Part shown: positions 51,727-62,576 of the stretch, piece after piece
Numbering within the stretch: the stretch's first letter is position 1
Layout of the letters: each line of letters begins with the position of its first letter
Assembly (NCBI RefSeq): GCF_901827205.1
Contig: NZ_LR594675.1
Coordinates: forward strand, 992,001-1,056,000
Direction of reading: 5' to 3'
Source of the DNA: Variovorax sp. PBS-H4
GTDB taxonomy: Bacteria; Pseudomonadota; Gammaproteobacteria; Burkholderiales; Burkholderiaceae_C
Length of the DNA: 64,000 nucleotides
The notes under the pieces: model-generated
What the model was told of the DNA's origin: nothing
Databases searched by the model: none
What the model saw: the letters and a program-made list of their open reading frames with translations, nothing else
Made by a program: the position numbers and the translations under genes

Positions 51727-53115
51727 ATGGCCAGCGCCCTCACCGAAAAATTCACACGCCTCGTCAAGCAGGTCAGCGGGCAGGCCCGCATCACCGAAAG
51801 CAATGTGCAGGACATGTTGCGCGAAGTGCGCATGGCGCTGCTGGAGGCCGACGTCGCGCTGCCGGTGGTGCGCGACTTCGTGGCGCGCGTCAAGGACAAG
51901 GCCATGGGCCAGGAAGTGCTGGGCTCGCTCAAGCCAGGCCAGGCGCTCGTGGGTATCGTCAACCGCGAGCTCGCCGCGACCATGGGCGAGGGGGTGGCTG
52001 ACATCAACCTGGTGGCGCAGCCGCCTGCCGTGATCCTGATGGCCGGCTTGCAGGGCTCCGGCAAGACCACCACCACCGCCAAGCTGGCCAAGCATCTGAT
52101 CGAGAAGCGCAAGAAGAAAGTGCTGACCGTGTCGGGCGACGTGTATCGGCCGGCCGCCATCGAGCAGCTCAAGACCGTCACGAAGCAGGCGGGTGCCGAG
52201 TGGTTCCCGAGCACGCCGGAGCAGAAGCCGCTCGACATCGCCCGCGCCGCTCTCGATCACGCCAAGCGCCACTTCTTCGATGTGCTGCTGGTCGACACGG
52301 CCGGCCGTCTTGCGATCGACGAGGTGCTGATGAACGAGATCCAGCAACTGCACGCGGCACTGAACCCGGTCGAGACGCTGTTCGTGGTCGATGCCATGCA
52401 GGGGCAGGACGCGATCAACACCGCCAAGGCCTTCAAGGAAGCGCTGCCGCTGACGGGCATCGTCCTCACCAAGACCGACGGCGACTCGCGTGGCGGCGCC
52501 GCGCTGTCGGTGCGGCAGGTGACAGGGGTACCGATCAAGTTCGCCGGTGTCAGCGAGAAGATCGACGGCCTGGAGGTATTCGATGCCGAGCGCCATGCGG
52601 GCCGCATCCTCGGCATGGGCGACATCGTGGCGCTGGTCGAACAGGTCACTGCCGGCGTCGACGTGGCGGCGGCACAGAAGCTGGCGGCCAAGGTCAAGAG
52701 CGGCGCGGGCTTCGACCTGAACGACTTCCTCGGCCAGCTGCAGCAGATGAAGCAGATGGGTGGACTGTCCAGCATCATGGACAAGCTGCCGCAGCAGCTC
52801 GCCGCCAAGGCCACCGATGCCGACATGACCCGCGCGGAACGCGACATCCGGCGCAAGGAAGGCATCATCAACAGCATGACGCCGCTGGAGCGGCGCAAGC
52901 CGGAGCTGCTCAAGGCGACGCGCAAGCGCCGCATCGCGGCCGGGGCTGGGGTGCAGGTTCAGGAGGTGAACCGGCTGCTCAACGAGTTCGAGCAAATGCA
53001 GCAGATGATGAAGAAGATGAAGGGCGGCGGTTTGATGAAGATGATGAAGCGCATGGGCGGCATGAAGGGCCTGCCCGGCATGGGCGGAGGCGGGGGCGGC
53101 ATGCCGCGCTTCTGA
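51727..53115 (+). CDS. ffh: Signal recognition particle protein Ffh
   Basis: 462 aa. N domain, then the GTPase G1 GLQGSGKTTTTAKLAKHL, DVYRPAAIEQL, LLVDTAGRL, LTKTDGDSRGGAAL; the M domain ends in a Met-rich region (QMQQMMKKMKGGGLMKMMKRMGGMKGLPGMG) that binds signal sequences and 4.5S RNA. ATG 51727 follows GGGGAAA. Acts in cotranslational targeting with FtsY. Confidence 0.97.
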   Translation: MASALTEKFTRLVKQVSGQARITESNVQDMLREVRMALLEADVALPVVRDFVARVKDKAMGQEVLGSLKPGQALVGIVNRELAATMGEGVADINLVAQPPAVILMAGLQGSGKTTTTAKLAKHLIEKRKKKVLTVSGDVYRPAAIEQLKTVTKQAGAEWFPSTPEQKPLDIARAALDHAKRHFFDVLLVDTAGRLAIDEVLMNEIQQLHAALNPVETLFVVDAMQGQDAINTAKAFKEALPLTGIVLTKTDGDSRGGAALSVRQVTGVPIKFAGVSEKIDGLEVFDAERHAGRILGMGDIVALVEQVTAGVDVAAAQKLAAKVKSGAGFDLNDFLGQLQQMKQMGGLSSIMDKLPQQLAAKATDADMTRAERDIRRKEGIINSMTPLERRKPELLKATRKRRIAAGAGVQVQEVNRLLNEFEQMQQMMKKMKGGGLMKMMKRMGGMKGLPGMGGGGGGMPRF

Positions 53116-53150
53116 TTTCGCTACCAGCGCTTTCGCGCGAGGCGCAAAGA

Positions 53151-53177
53151 AAAAGCCCGCTCTTGAGCGGGCTTTTT
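53151..53177. terminator. Rho-independent terminator between ffh and opgH (bidirectional)
   Basis: GCCCGCTC (53155-53162) pairs with GAGCGGGC (53165-53172) around TT, flanked by an A-run before and TTTTT after. It serves the convergent ffh and opgH transcripts. Confidence 0.9.
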
Positions 53178-53193
53178 CGTGGGTGGCGAACCC

Positions 53194-55188
53194 TCAGGCG
53201 CGCGCCAGCCGAACAGCGTGCATCCAAGCCCTGCGCAGCACCGCCGGCGAACGCGATTCTTCCGGAATCACCAGGAAGCCCCGGTCGCGCATGGCGTTGC
53301 CGAGCGCGATCTGGCTCGTCAGCACCGTCAGCGGGACGGCGAGCAGCAGCGGCAGGCCCACGGGCATCAGCCAGACCAGCGCACTGGCGTCGATCAGCGC
53401 AATGCCTACCGCCAGCGCAGCGATGACCAGCGACATCGGCGCGAGCTGGCTGAAAGCGATGCGCCACGGCACGGCGGCGGCTTCCCGCGGCGGCGACTTC
53501 CAGTCGAGCTTGATGCCGGTCAGCGCCACCACCACGAACAGCGAATGCGCCAGCATCCGCACCGGCGCCTGCACGATGGCCAGCGCGCTTTCCAGGGCCG
53601 CGCTCTTGAGCAGGCCGCCGACGCCGCCGTACTGGCGTTGCTCGCGGCGCATCACTACCGCTGCAATGCCCAGCATGCGCGGCAGGAACAGCAGGCACAA
53701 GGTCCACAGCCAAAGGCCGGCCAGTTCCATCGGCATTGCAAGCCAATGCGTGACCACGCTCGAGCCGGTCAGCCACAAGGCGGTGCCCAGCGTGAGGAAT
53801 GCGAGCCACATCGGCGCCGAGGCATAAGCCATGGTGCCGGTCACGAACATCGCACGGTGCACCGGGTGCAGCCCGGGCTCCGCCATCAGGCGGGCGTTCT
53901 GCAGGTTGCCCTGGCACCAGCGGCGGTCACGCTGCAGCTCTGCCAGCAAGTCCGGCGGCTGCTGCTCGTAACTGCCGACCAGGTCGGCGACCAGCCACAC
54001 GTGGTAGCCGGCGCGGCGCATCAGCGCGGCCTCGACGAAGTCGTGCGACATGATGCCGCCCGCCATGCCGCCGGTGCCCTTGATCGGCGCCAGCGCGCAA
54101 TGCTGCATGAAGGGCTCGACGCGGATGATGGCGTTGTGGCCCCAGTAATGCGACTCGCCGAGCTGCCAGAACTGCATGCCCAGTGTGAACAGGCGACCCG
54201 TCACGCGGGAGGCGAATTGCTGGGCGCGGGCATGCAGGGTGACGTGGCCGATGGCCTGCGTCGCGGTCTGGATGATGCCGGCGGACGGATTGGCCTCCAT
54301 CAGCTTGACCATTGAAGTCAGGCAGTCGCCACTCATCACGCTGTCGGCATCGAGCACCACCATGTAGCGGTAGTCCTTGCCCCAGCGGCGGCAAAAGTCG
54401 GCCACGTTGCCGGCCTTGCGGTGGGTGCGGCGCTTGCGCAGGCGGTAATACACCTCGACTTGTGGCTGGTTCGGGTTGTCGGCCAGCGCGGCGCGCAGAT
54501 CTTCCCAGGCGGCGCGCTCGGCGGCTGCGACCTCGGGCGTGTAGCTGTCGGACAGCACGAAGACGTCGAACTGCGGCGCATGACCCGTTGCCGCCACGGA
54601 TTCGCAGGTGGCGCGCAGGCCGGCGAAGACCGTGGCCACGTCCTCGTTGCAGATCGGCATGATGATCGCGGTACGCGCTTCCGGGTTCATCGGATGGTCG
54701 GCCACCTGGCTGGCTGACAGCGCATGCTTGTCTCCGCGCACCGAGACATAGAAGCCCATGAGCGCAGTCACGAAACCGGTCACCACCCATCCCGAGAGCA
54801 GGCCGTAGAGGGCGATCTGGCTGTACTCGAGCCAGAGATTGCCGTAGTCCGGCTGCACGCGGGCGAACAGCGTCGACGCGACGACCGTACTGAACACGGT
54901 CAACGCCATGAAGGCCATGCGGCGCTGCTGGGCCGCGCGTTGCCATGCCTGGGAACGTTGCGGCGCGCGCGATGCGACGGCTGCGGCCTTGCCACCGGCG
55001 CCGAGCTTGACCAGCAGCGCCGTGCCGATGCTGTTCCAGAAGCCGCGCCAGGGACGGGGGGTCATCGAGCCGCGGTTGATCGGGGGCGCTGTCACCGAGT
55101 TGGGATGGCGTTCTTCGCGCAGCAGGCTGCGGGGGGAGAAATCCGCCTCGGTGAGAACATTGAGCTGGGAGAAATCGTTGGGCTTCAT
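53194..55188 (-). CDS. opgH: Osmoregulated periplasmic glucan glucosyltransferase
   Basis: 664 aa. N-terminal cytoplasmic region, two membrane segments (~95-165), a large cytoplasmic GT2 domain with DADSVMSGD, GHNAIIRVEPFMQH and the processive motif DRRWCQGNL, then a block of further membrane segments. It polymerises UDP-glucose into the backbone of OPGs across the membrane. opgG, the usual partner, is not next to it. ATG 55188 is 10 nt after a possible small ORF. Shorter than E. coli OpgH (847 aa). Confidence 0.93.
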   Translation of the reverse strand: MKPNDFSQLNVLTEADFSPRSLLREERHPNSVTAPPINRGSMTPRPWRGFWNSIGTALLVKLGAGGKAAAVASRAPQRSQAWQRAAQQRRMAFMALTVFSTVVASTLFARVQPDYGNLWLEYSQIALYGLLSGWVVTGFVTALMGFYVSVRGDKHALSASQVADHPMNPEARTAIIMPICNEDVATVFAGLRATCESVAATGHAPQFDVFVLSDSYTPEVAAAERAAWEDLRAALADNPNQPQVEVYYRLRKRRTHRKAGNVADFCRRWGKDYRYMVVLDADSVMSGDCLTSMVKLMEANPSAGIIQTATQAIGHVTLHARAQQFASRVTGRLFTLGMQFWQLGESHYWGHNAIIRVEPFMQHCALAPIKGTGGMAGGIMSHDFVEAALMRRAGYHVWLVADLVGSYEQQPPDLLAELQRDRRWCQGNLQNARLMAEPGLHPVHRAMFVTGTMAYASAPMWLAFLTLGTALWLTGSSVVTHWLAMPMELAGLWLWTLCLLFLPRMLGIAAVVMRREQRQYGGVGGLLKSAALESALAIVQAPVRMLAHSLFVVVALTGIKLDWKSPPREAAAVPWRIAFSQLAPMSLVIAALAVGIALIDASALVWLMPVGLPLLLAVPLTVLTSQIALGNAMRDRGFLVIPEESRSPAVLRRAWMHAVRLARA

Positions 55189-55198
55189 GTGCAACTCA

Positions 55199-55399
55199 TC
55201 AACGTTGTTTGCCGACGGAAGGCGTGTCGCCGATTGCCGGAAGACGCTTGAAGACACAGTCCGGTGCCGCACCGCCGCCGTTGGCCAGGCCGGCCGGCGA
55301 ATGACCCGCGGCGCGGGGCCGGGGGAGGGAAAACTGCTTTTGACGCAGGCCGTCGCGCTGCGGACGCAGTGCGAAAGATGGGCTGGTGAGTGCTGTCAT
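55199..55399 (-). CDS. Possible small basic protein upstream of opgH
   Basis: 66 codons, rich in Arg, Pro and Gly (SFALRPQRDGLRQKQFSLPRPR). It has a ribosome-site-like AGAAGGG just before ATG 55399 and ends 10 nt before opgH, so it would be the first gene of the opgH transcript. No known family. The start region lies in a perfect 7-bp hairpin (55399-55414). It could also be untranslated leader. Confidence 0.45.
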   Translation of the reverse strand: MTALTSPSFALRPQRDGLRQKQFSLPRPRAAGHSPAGLANGGGAAPDCVFKRLPAIGDTPSVGKQR

Positions 55400-55414
55400 G
55401 CCCTTCTAAGGGCA
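55399..55414 (-). promoter_or_regulatory. Hairpin covering the ribosome site and start of the small ORF before opgH
   Basis: TGCCCTT and AAGGGCA pair perfectly over 7 bp with a 2-nt loop. On the minus strand the 3' arm contains AAGGG and the first base of the ATG, so the structure could hide the translation start. Confidence 0.35.
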
Positions 55415-55580
55415 AACCCCGTGCCAGCGTCGAAAAACCTAATCAGATCAACGGGTTGGGTCGGGCGGGCGCTGTCTCAGGCCGTTTTTGAAACCAAAAG
55501 GCCACCAAAAACCCCTAATCTGTCGCCGGATCCCGACAGCCTTGGTAAACCGTCGGTTAATCTCCAACGAAATCAACGAC

Positions 55581-57007
<1,427 letters not shown>

Positions 57008-57011
<4 letters not shown>

Positions 57012-57667
57012 GGTGCGGGCTTGGGAGCCGCCGGCGCGACCGGGGGCGGGCTGTTGGGGCGCGAGAAGCTGCGCTCGATGGCACGCAGCGCCTCGATGCG
57101 ATCGCTCAGCTGGTCGATGCGGCGCTGGCTGTCGCGCACCTGCTGGGCCTGGCGGTCGCGCTCGTCCTCGACGCGGCGCTGCTCCTGGTAGCGCGCGGCC
57201 AGCAGCCGGGCGAGCGAGTGCAGCGGCTGGGCCTCGGTTGCCGAATTGGCGATCACGCGCTGCACCAGCCCGAGCGCCCGCGCGAGATCGGCCGGAACGC
57301 GCGTCTGTGCGAGCAGCAGCGCCAGCTGCATCTGGACCAGGGGCTGCTCGCCGGGCTCGCCCAGGCGTGAGATCTCGTTGGCGAGCTCGTTGCCTGCTAG
57401 CGGACGCACCTTGTCGGCGTAGCCGAGCAGGGCCGCCACGGGGCCTTGCGTGAGCTGCGCGAAGACCAGCGCTGGCTGCGTGGCCGGCGCCATCGGCTCG
57501 GCCTCGACGGGCTGCACGGGCGGCGGCGGGGGAGGGGGTGGCGGCGGCTGCACGGCGACCGGTTCGGGCGGCGGTGCGGGCGGCGCCGCGCATGCAGCGA
57601 ACAGCAACGGCATGACCAGCACGGTCATGGCAAATGCGGATCTGCGAGCGATCGGACTGAAGGGCAT
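57008..57667 (-). CDS. QseG/YfhG-like lipoprotein of the GlrK/GlrR system
   Basis: 219 aa. A signal peptide ends in the lipobox LFAAC (MTVLVMPLLFAAC), followed by a proline-rich linker with a run of ten Pro (~45-55). The rest is helical with a C-terminal coiled coil (ERDRQAQQVRDSQRRIDQLSD). Its position between kinase and regulator matches qseG in enterobacteria, where it modulates the kinase from the outer membrane. Sequence identity to QseG could not be checked. Confidence 0.8.
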
Positions 57668-57701
57668 GGGTCGGAGAAAACGCTTGAGGCGGGGGCGGTG
57701 G

Positions 57702-59129
57702 TCAGGTGGAGCGCGGCAGCTCGATGCGGAAGCGCGCCCCGGGTCCCTCCGGCAGCAGCGCGATGCGACCGCCATGAGCTGCAATGTACTCCTGCACGAT
57801 CGACAGCCCGATGCCAGTGCCCTTGACGGCATGCTGGGGTTGGCGCTCGCCGCGGTAGAAAGGCTCGAAGATGCGGTCGCGATCGCCCTCGGCGATGCCG
57901 GGGCCGGCGTCCTGGATCTCGATGGAGACGATGTCGGGCGTGCTCGATACGGTGATTGCAATGGTGCCGCCGCGCGCCGAGTAGCGGATGGCATTCGACA
58001 GCAGGTTGGCCACCGCGGTGCCCAGCTTGGCCGGGTCGACCACCACCGAGATCGGCTCGCCCTCGGCCCTTACCGTCAGCCCGTTCGCCTGCCATTGGAG
58101 GCGCTGGGCCTCGATCTGCTCCTCGATCAGCGGCAGCAGCGGCGTGCGCTGGCGACGCAGCTCGCGCGCCTCGAAGGCCGCCGCGTTGAAGCGCAGCAGG
58201 GCCTCGATCTGCCCCTGTAGCGCGACGGTGTTCTGCTGCAGGATCTGCGCCACCTCGCGCTGTGCAGGATTCAGCGCGCCCGTCACGCCATCCTCCAGCA
58301 GCGAGACGCCTTCGCGCAGTGCAGCCAGCGGGGTCTTGAGCTCATGCGATACGTGGCGCAGGAAGCGTGCCTTGTCGGCGTCCAGCTCGGTCAACCGCAG
58401 CCGCAGCCATTCGAGCTGTTGCGCAATGCGCCGCACGTCGGCGGGGCCGCGGATGTCGATCGGCTCATCGAGCCGGTTCTCGCCGAGTCCGACGATCGCG
58501 CGCTGCAGCCGCTTCAAAGGCCTCGCCAGCCACACGCCGAAGGCCAGCGCGAGCGCCACGGCCAACGTACTGGCGGCGAGCACCTCGCGCATCAGGCGCT
58601 GGCGCGCGTTCTCGATGCGCTGCGCCAGCGCGTTGTTCTGCGCCTCGATCAGGATCTGGGCCTGCTGGGCGATGTTGGTGTTGAGCGCATCGAGGTCGCG
58701 GAACTGCATCGCCATCGAGCTCTCGCGCGCGAGCGCGGTCTCGGGTGCGCCTTTCATCAATCCCTCGATCACGGCCAGCTGGGCGCGCCAGAGATCGAGA
58801 CCGGTGGCGGGCAGGCCGTTCGCGCCCAGCCGATCGAGCGCGTGTTGGGCATCGCGCGCCGCGTCGTCGAAGCGGCGGCGCAGCACCGCATCGTTGAGCA
58901 CCAGCGACTGGCGCCCGGCGCGCTCCATTGCGGCACTGCGCTCGGCCAGGGACTGCGCCGCGCCCGAGAGCGTGAGCGCGCGGCCCGCGGCGTTGCGGCT
59001 TTGGATCATCAGCGCGTCGTACTGGAACACCGAGCGCAAGGCCACGCCCACCAGCAGCGCGGTGATCAGCAGAAACGCGAACAGCAGCAACTGCTGGAAC
59101 GAGCCGCGTGCCGACTTCAGGCTCGCCAT
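57702..59129 (-). CDS. glrK: GlrK/QseE-like membrane histidine kinase
   Basis: 475 aa. Two membrane segments (LLLFAFLLITALLVGVALRSV and STLAVALALAFGVWLA) flank a helical periplasmic sensor of about 145 residues; then HAMP, HisKA FLRHVSHELKTPLAALREGV, and HATPase LLSNAIRYSARGG with GTGIGLSIVQEYIAAHGG. The ATG shares one base with the miaB stop. Cognate to the glrR-like gene downstream. Confidence 0.9.
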   Translation of the reverse strand: MASLKSARGSFQQLLLFAFLLITALLVGVALRSVFQYDALMIQSRNAAGRALTLSGAAQSLAERSAAMERAGRQSLVLNDAVLRRRFDDAARDAQHALDRLGANGLPATGLDLWRAQLAVIEGLMKGAPETALARESSMAMQFRDLDALNTNIAQQAQILIEAQNNALAQRIENARQRLMREVLAASTLAVALALAFGVWLARPLKRLQRAIVGLGENRLDEPIDIRGPADVRRIAQQLEWLRLRLTELDADKARFLRHVSHELKTPLAALREGVSLLEDGVTGALNPAQREVAQILQQNTVALQGQIEALLRFNAAAFEARELRRQRTPLLPLIEEQIEAQRLQWQANGLTVRAEGEPISVVVDPAKLGTAVANLLSNAIRYSARGGTIAITVSSTPDIVSIEIQDAGPGIAEGDRDRIFEPFYRGERQPQHAVKGTGIGLSIVQEYIAAHGGRIALLPEGPGARFRIELPRST

Positions 59130-60508
59130 CAGGCGGTCGGCGCGGCAACAGCTGCGGATGACGCTGCCGACGACGCGGTCGATTCCGCCGTGGGAACCTC
59201 GCCGCGGAGCGTATAGGCCAGCGAGCGGGTGATGCGCACGTCGATCATGCAGCCGGCGAGCCGCGGGTCGCCCTGGAAGTTGACCACCCGATTGCATTCG
59301 GTGCGGCCCATCAGCTCCTGCGCATCCTTGCGCGAGCGGCCTTCGACCAGCACGCGCTGGACCGTGCCCACGCGGGCCTGGCCAAACCGCTTGACGTTGC
59401 CGTCGATCACCGCCTGCAGCCGCTGCAGCCGTGCCAGCTTGATGTCGTGCGGGGTGTCGTCATGCAGCTGCGCCGCGGGCGTGCCAGGGCGCGGGCTGAA
59501 GATGAAGCTGAAGCTGTTGTCGAACTCGAGTTCGTCGATCAGCTTCATCATTTTTTCGAAATCGGCGTCGGTCTCACCGGGAAAACCGACGATGAAGTCG
59601 CTGCTCAGCGAAAGGTCGGGGCGGATGGCGCGCAGCTTGCGCACCGTGCTCTTGTATTCCATCGCCGTGTAGCCGCGCTTCATCGCCATCAGGATGCGGT
59701 CGCTGCCGTGCTGCACCGGCAGGTGCAGGTGGCTCACCAGCTTGGGCACGCGGGCATAGGCCTCGATCAGGCGCGGCGTGAACTCGTTGGGGTGGCTGGT
59801 GGTGTAGCGGATGCGCTCGATGCCGGGGATCTCGGCGATGTACTCGATCAGCAGCGCGAAGTCGGCGATCTCGCTTGTGCTGCCCATGCTGCCGCGGTAC
59901 GCATTGACGTTCTGGCCCAGCAGCGTGACTTCGCGCACTCCCTGGTCGGCCAGGCCGGCGACCTCCACCAGGACGTCGTCCAGCGGCCGGTTCACCTCCT
60001 CGCCGCGCGTATAGGGCACCACGCAGTAGCTGCAGTACTTGGAGCAGCCTTCCATGATCGAGACGAAGGCAGTCGCGCCCTCGACCCTTGCCGGCGGCAG
60101 GTGGTCGAACTTCTCGATTTCCGGAAAGCTGATGTCCACCTGCGGCTGGCCGGCGCGATCGCGCTGCTGCAGCAGCTCCGGCAGGCGGTGCAGCGTCTGC
60201 GGGCCGAAGACCACGTCGACGTAGGGCGCGCGGGCAATGATGTCCGCGCCTTCCTGGCTGGCCACGCAGCCGCCGACGCCGATCTTCACGCCGCGCGCCT
60301 TCAGGTGCTTGACGCGCCCGAGGTCGGAGAACACCTTCTCCTGCGCCTTTTCGCGCACCGAGCAGGTGTTGAAGAGGATGAGGTCGGCCTCTTCGACGTT
60401 CGTGGTGGGTTCGTAGCCTTCGGCAGCGCGCAGCACGTCGGCCATCTTGTCCGAGTCGTACTCGTTCATCTGGCAGCCGAAGGTCTTGATGAAAACTTTG
60501 GGGGTCAT
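59129..60508 (-). CDS. miaB: tRNA-2-methylthio-N6-dimethylallyladenosine synthase
   Basis: 459 aa radical-SAM methylthiotransferase acting on i6A37 of tRNAs. N-terminal cluster Cys in FGCQMNEYD, FNTCSVREKA and VGGCVASQEG; radical-SAM CxxxCxxC as CSKYCSYCVVPYTRGEE; TRAM domain in the C-terminal part (VLVEGRSRKDAQELMGRT). Starts 129 nt downstream of the secreted-protein gene on the same strand. The tail after TRAM is Ala/Ser-rich. Confidence 0.96.
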   Translation of the reverse strand: MTPKVFIKTFGCQMNEYDSDKMADVLRAAEGYEPTTNVEEADLILFNTCSVREKAQEKVFSDLGRVKHLKARGVKIGVGGCVASQEGADIIARAPYVDVVFGPQTLHRLPELLQQRDRAGQPQVDISFPEIEKFDHLPPARVEGATAFVSIMEGCSKYCSYCVVPYTRGEEVNRPLDDVLVEVAGLADQGVREVTLLGQNVNAYRGSMGSTSEIADFALLIEYIAEIPGIERIRYTTSHPNEFTPRLIEAYARVPKLVSHLHLPVQHGSDRILMAMKRGYTAMEYKSTVRKLRAIRPDLSLSSDFIVGFPGETDADFEKMMKLIDELEFDNSFSFIFSPRPGTPAAQLHDDTPHDIKLARLQRLQAVIDGNVKRFGQARVGTVQRVLVEGRSRKDAQELMGRTECNRVVNFQGDPRLAGCMIDVRITRSLAYTLRGEVPTAESTASSAASSAAVAAPTA

Positions 60509-60637
60509 GGGAAGGCTCCGTGAAGGTGCCGTCGGGAAGCGGTGTCCGGAAGGATCCGCGAAGGACGCATGGAGAGAGCAGAAAAAGGCTTTCGGATGTC
60601 CTCGCGCGTTCTCGCGTCCGGCACCCGGATTCGACGG

Positions 60638-61111
60638 CTACTGGCCGTAGCGGGGCAACTGGTCGAACGGCGTCTTGCCGTCGTCGCGCGGGCCGGTATC
60701 GGCCACGAACGGCCAGAAGTTCAGCAGCGGCTTGTCGGCGGTTTCGCGCTTGGCCTGGGCCTCCTCGGGCGTGAGGATCCAGACTTCGCTCACCATCCCG
60801 GCAGCATCGCGCCTGTAGTTGACCAGCACGTTCTGCCCGGTGAGGGCCGCGGGCATGACCAGCATCTGCTGCCCGCTGCGGATGCGTGCGCCCGGCGCCA
60901 GCCGCTCGGCCTGGCCGTCCAGCTGGATCTCGGGCGCATTCACGACCATGAAGCGGCCACGCAGCGTGCCGATGGGAAAGTTGCGGCCGCCGAGCGCGGC
61001 CTCGTTCTGGGTCTGGACCGGCTCCTGTGCGGCAGCAGGTACCGTCAGAGCGCACAGAGCTACCAAAATGAGAGCGATCGAGGGGGTGTTGCAGCGGTTC
61101 ATGGTGTTCAT
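60638..61111 (-). CDS. Conserved secreted hypothetical protein
   Basis: 157 aa from ATG 61111; ATG 61102 also fits. A signal peptide (SIALILVALCALTVPAAAQ) precedes a small periplasmic domain with FPIGTLRGRFMVVNAPEIQLDG, LAPGARIRSG and a C-terminal LPRYGQ. I recognise no domain. No neighbour suggests its job; the miaB gene is downstream on the same strand. Confidence 0.8.
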   Translation of the reverse strand: MNTMNRCNTPSIALILVALCALTVPAAAQEPVQTQNEAALGGRNFPIGTLRGRFMVVNAPEIQLDGQAERLAPGARIRSGQQMLVMPAALTGQNVLVNYRRDAAGMVSEVWILTPEEAQAKRETADKPLLNFWPFVADTGPRDDGKTPFDQLPRYGQ

Positions 61112-61200
61112 CCAGAGGCTGTGGGGCAGCGGCGATTCTAGCGGCCGCCTCCCCAGCGGCCCGGCGCACGGAGCTGTCTTCGTGCGGTGCTTCATGGTCG

Positions 61201-61216
61201 CTTTACTTATCTTTAC
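61201..61216 (+). promoter_or_regulatory. Direct repeat CTTTAC-N4-CTTTAC upstream of the efflux genes
   Basis: CTTTAC at 61201-61206 and 61211-61216, one helical turn apart, the layout of OmpR-family response-regulator sites. It is about 100 nt before the membrane-fusion-protein start. No response-regulator gene is adjacent within the window. Confidence 0.3.
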
Positions 61217-61316
61217 GGCACCGATGGACGGCAGTCCCCGACCCCTGCTCCAATAGTGTCAGGCAAAAGTGCGCGCCGAATACGCGGCCGGCTTTCTACC
61301 CAATACAGAAGTGCTC

Positions 61317-62576
61317 ATGAACAAGAAACTCGTCCTCGCCCTGGCGGGCGTGCTGATCCTGACCGCAGCCGGCGCATGGCGCTGGGCAGGAAACAGGGCC
61401 CAGGACGTGGCGCAGACCGGCGCGCCGCCTGCCGGAAGCGCGGCGCCCGGCAAGGTCGCCGGACAGGGCGCCGCGGCGCCGGCCCTGGTCACGCTGGCGG
61501 CAGCGCAGAAGCAGGATGTGCCGGTCACCGTGCAGGTCAACGGCAGCGTGGTCTCGCTCAACAGCGTCGACCTGCGGCCGCAGGTCACGAACACGGTGCG
61601 CGAAGTGCATGTGAAGGAGGGCCAGTTCGTCAAGCAAGGGCAACTGCTCTTCACGCTCGACGACCGCCCCGACCAGGCCAACCTCGCCAAGGCCCGCGCC
61701 CAGCAGCAGAAGGACGAGGCCACGCTGGCCGACCTGCAGCGCCAGTACCAGCGCAGCCAGGAACTGGTGGCGCAGAACTTCATCGCCAAGGCCGCCGCCG
61801 ATGCCACGCTCTCGCAGCTCGAGGCGCAGCGCGCCGCGGTCGCGGCCGACAAGGCGGCCGTGCAGTCGGCGCAGGTGGCGCTGAGCTACGCCACGCTGCG
61901 CGCCCCCATCGCCGGGCGTATCGGCGCGGTCAACATCTATCCGGGCACGCTGGTGCAGCCCAGCCTGTCGCTGGTGACCATCACCCAGCTCGACCCGATC
62001 GCGGTCAGCTTCCCGGTGCCCGAAGGCAGGCTGCAGGACCTGCTGGCCGCGGCGCGGTCTCACACGCCGGTCGAGGCGCTGGTGAGCGGGCGCAAGACGC
62101 CGATGAAGGGCACCCTGAACTTCGTCGACAACACGGTCGACCCGCTGATCGGCACCGTGCGCGCCAAGGCGGTCTTCGACAACGCCGACCAGGGCCTGTG
62201 GCCGGGCCAGTTCGTGGAGACCCGCGTGACGGTCCGCACGCTCGAGGGTGCCACGGTGATCCCCTCGGCCGCCATCATGATGCTGGCCGAGGGCAGCTCG
62301 GTCTATGTGGTCGACGCCGAGCGCACGGCCACGCGCCGCAAGGTCCAGGCGCTGTACACCTTCGGCACGCAGGTCGCGGTGCGCGGCGTCGAGCCCGGCG
62401 ACCAGGTGGTGATCGAGGGCAAGCAGAACGTGCGCCCGGGCGGCAAGGTGCGGCTCGACAGCGCCGCCAAGCCGCAGCAGCGCCCCAACGGCAATGCGCC
62501 CGAGGCGACGCCCGGCAGCGCGGCCGCTGCCACGCCCGGCAACGCCAGCGTGGTCGCGGAGCGGGAGCGCTCATGA
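61317..62576 (+). CDS. RND efflux membrane-fusion (periplasmic adaptor) protein
   Basis: 419 aa. An N-terminal membrane anchor (LVLALAGVLILTAAGAWRW) is followed by lipoyl halves, the coiled-coil hairpin (about 120-200) and beta-barrel/MP domains: SVDLRPQVTNTVREVHVKEGQFVKQGQLLFTLD, YATLRAPIAGRIGAVNIYPGTLV, and LWPGQFVETRV. The MdtA/AcrA pattern is clear. It links an RND pump to an outer-membrane channel. The tail is Ala/Gly/Pro-rich. The stop overlaps the permease ATG (ATGA, 62573-62576). Confidence 0.93.
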   Translation: MNKKLVLALAGVLILTAAGAWRWAGNRAQDVAQTGAPPAGSAAPGKVAGQGAAAPALVTLAAAQKQDVPVTVQVNGSVVSLNSVDLRPQVTNTVREVHVKEGQFVKQGQLLFTLDDRPDQANLAKARAQQQKDEATLADLQRQYQRSQELVAQNFIAKAAADATLSQLEAQRAAVAADKAAVQSAQVALSYATLRAPIAGRIGAVNIYPGTLVQPSLSLVTITQLDPIAVSFPVPEGRLQDLLAAARSHTPVEALVSGRKTPMKGTLNFVDNTVDPLIGTVRAKAVFDNADQGLWPGQFVETRVTVRTLEGATVIPSAAIMMLAEGSSVYVVDAERTATRRKVQALYTFGTQVAVRGVEPGDQVVIEGKQNVRPGGKVRLDSAAKPQQRPNGNAPEATPGSAAAATPGNASVVAERERS

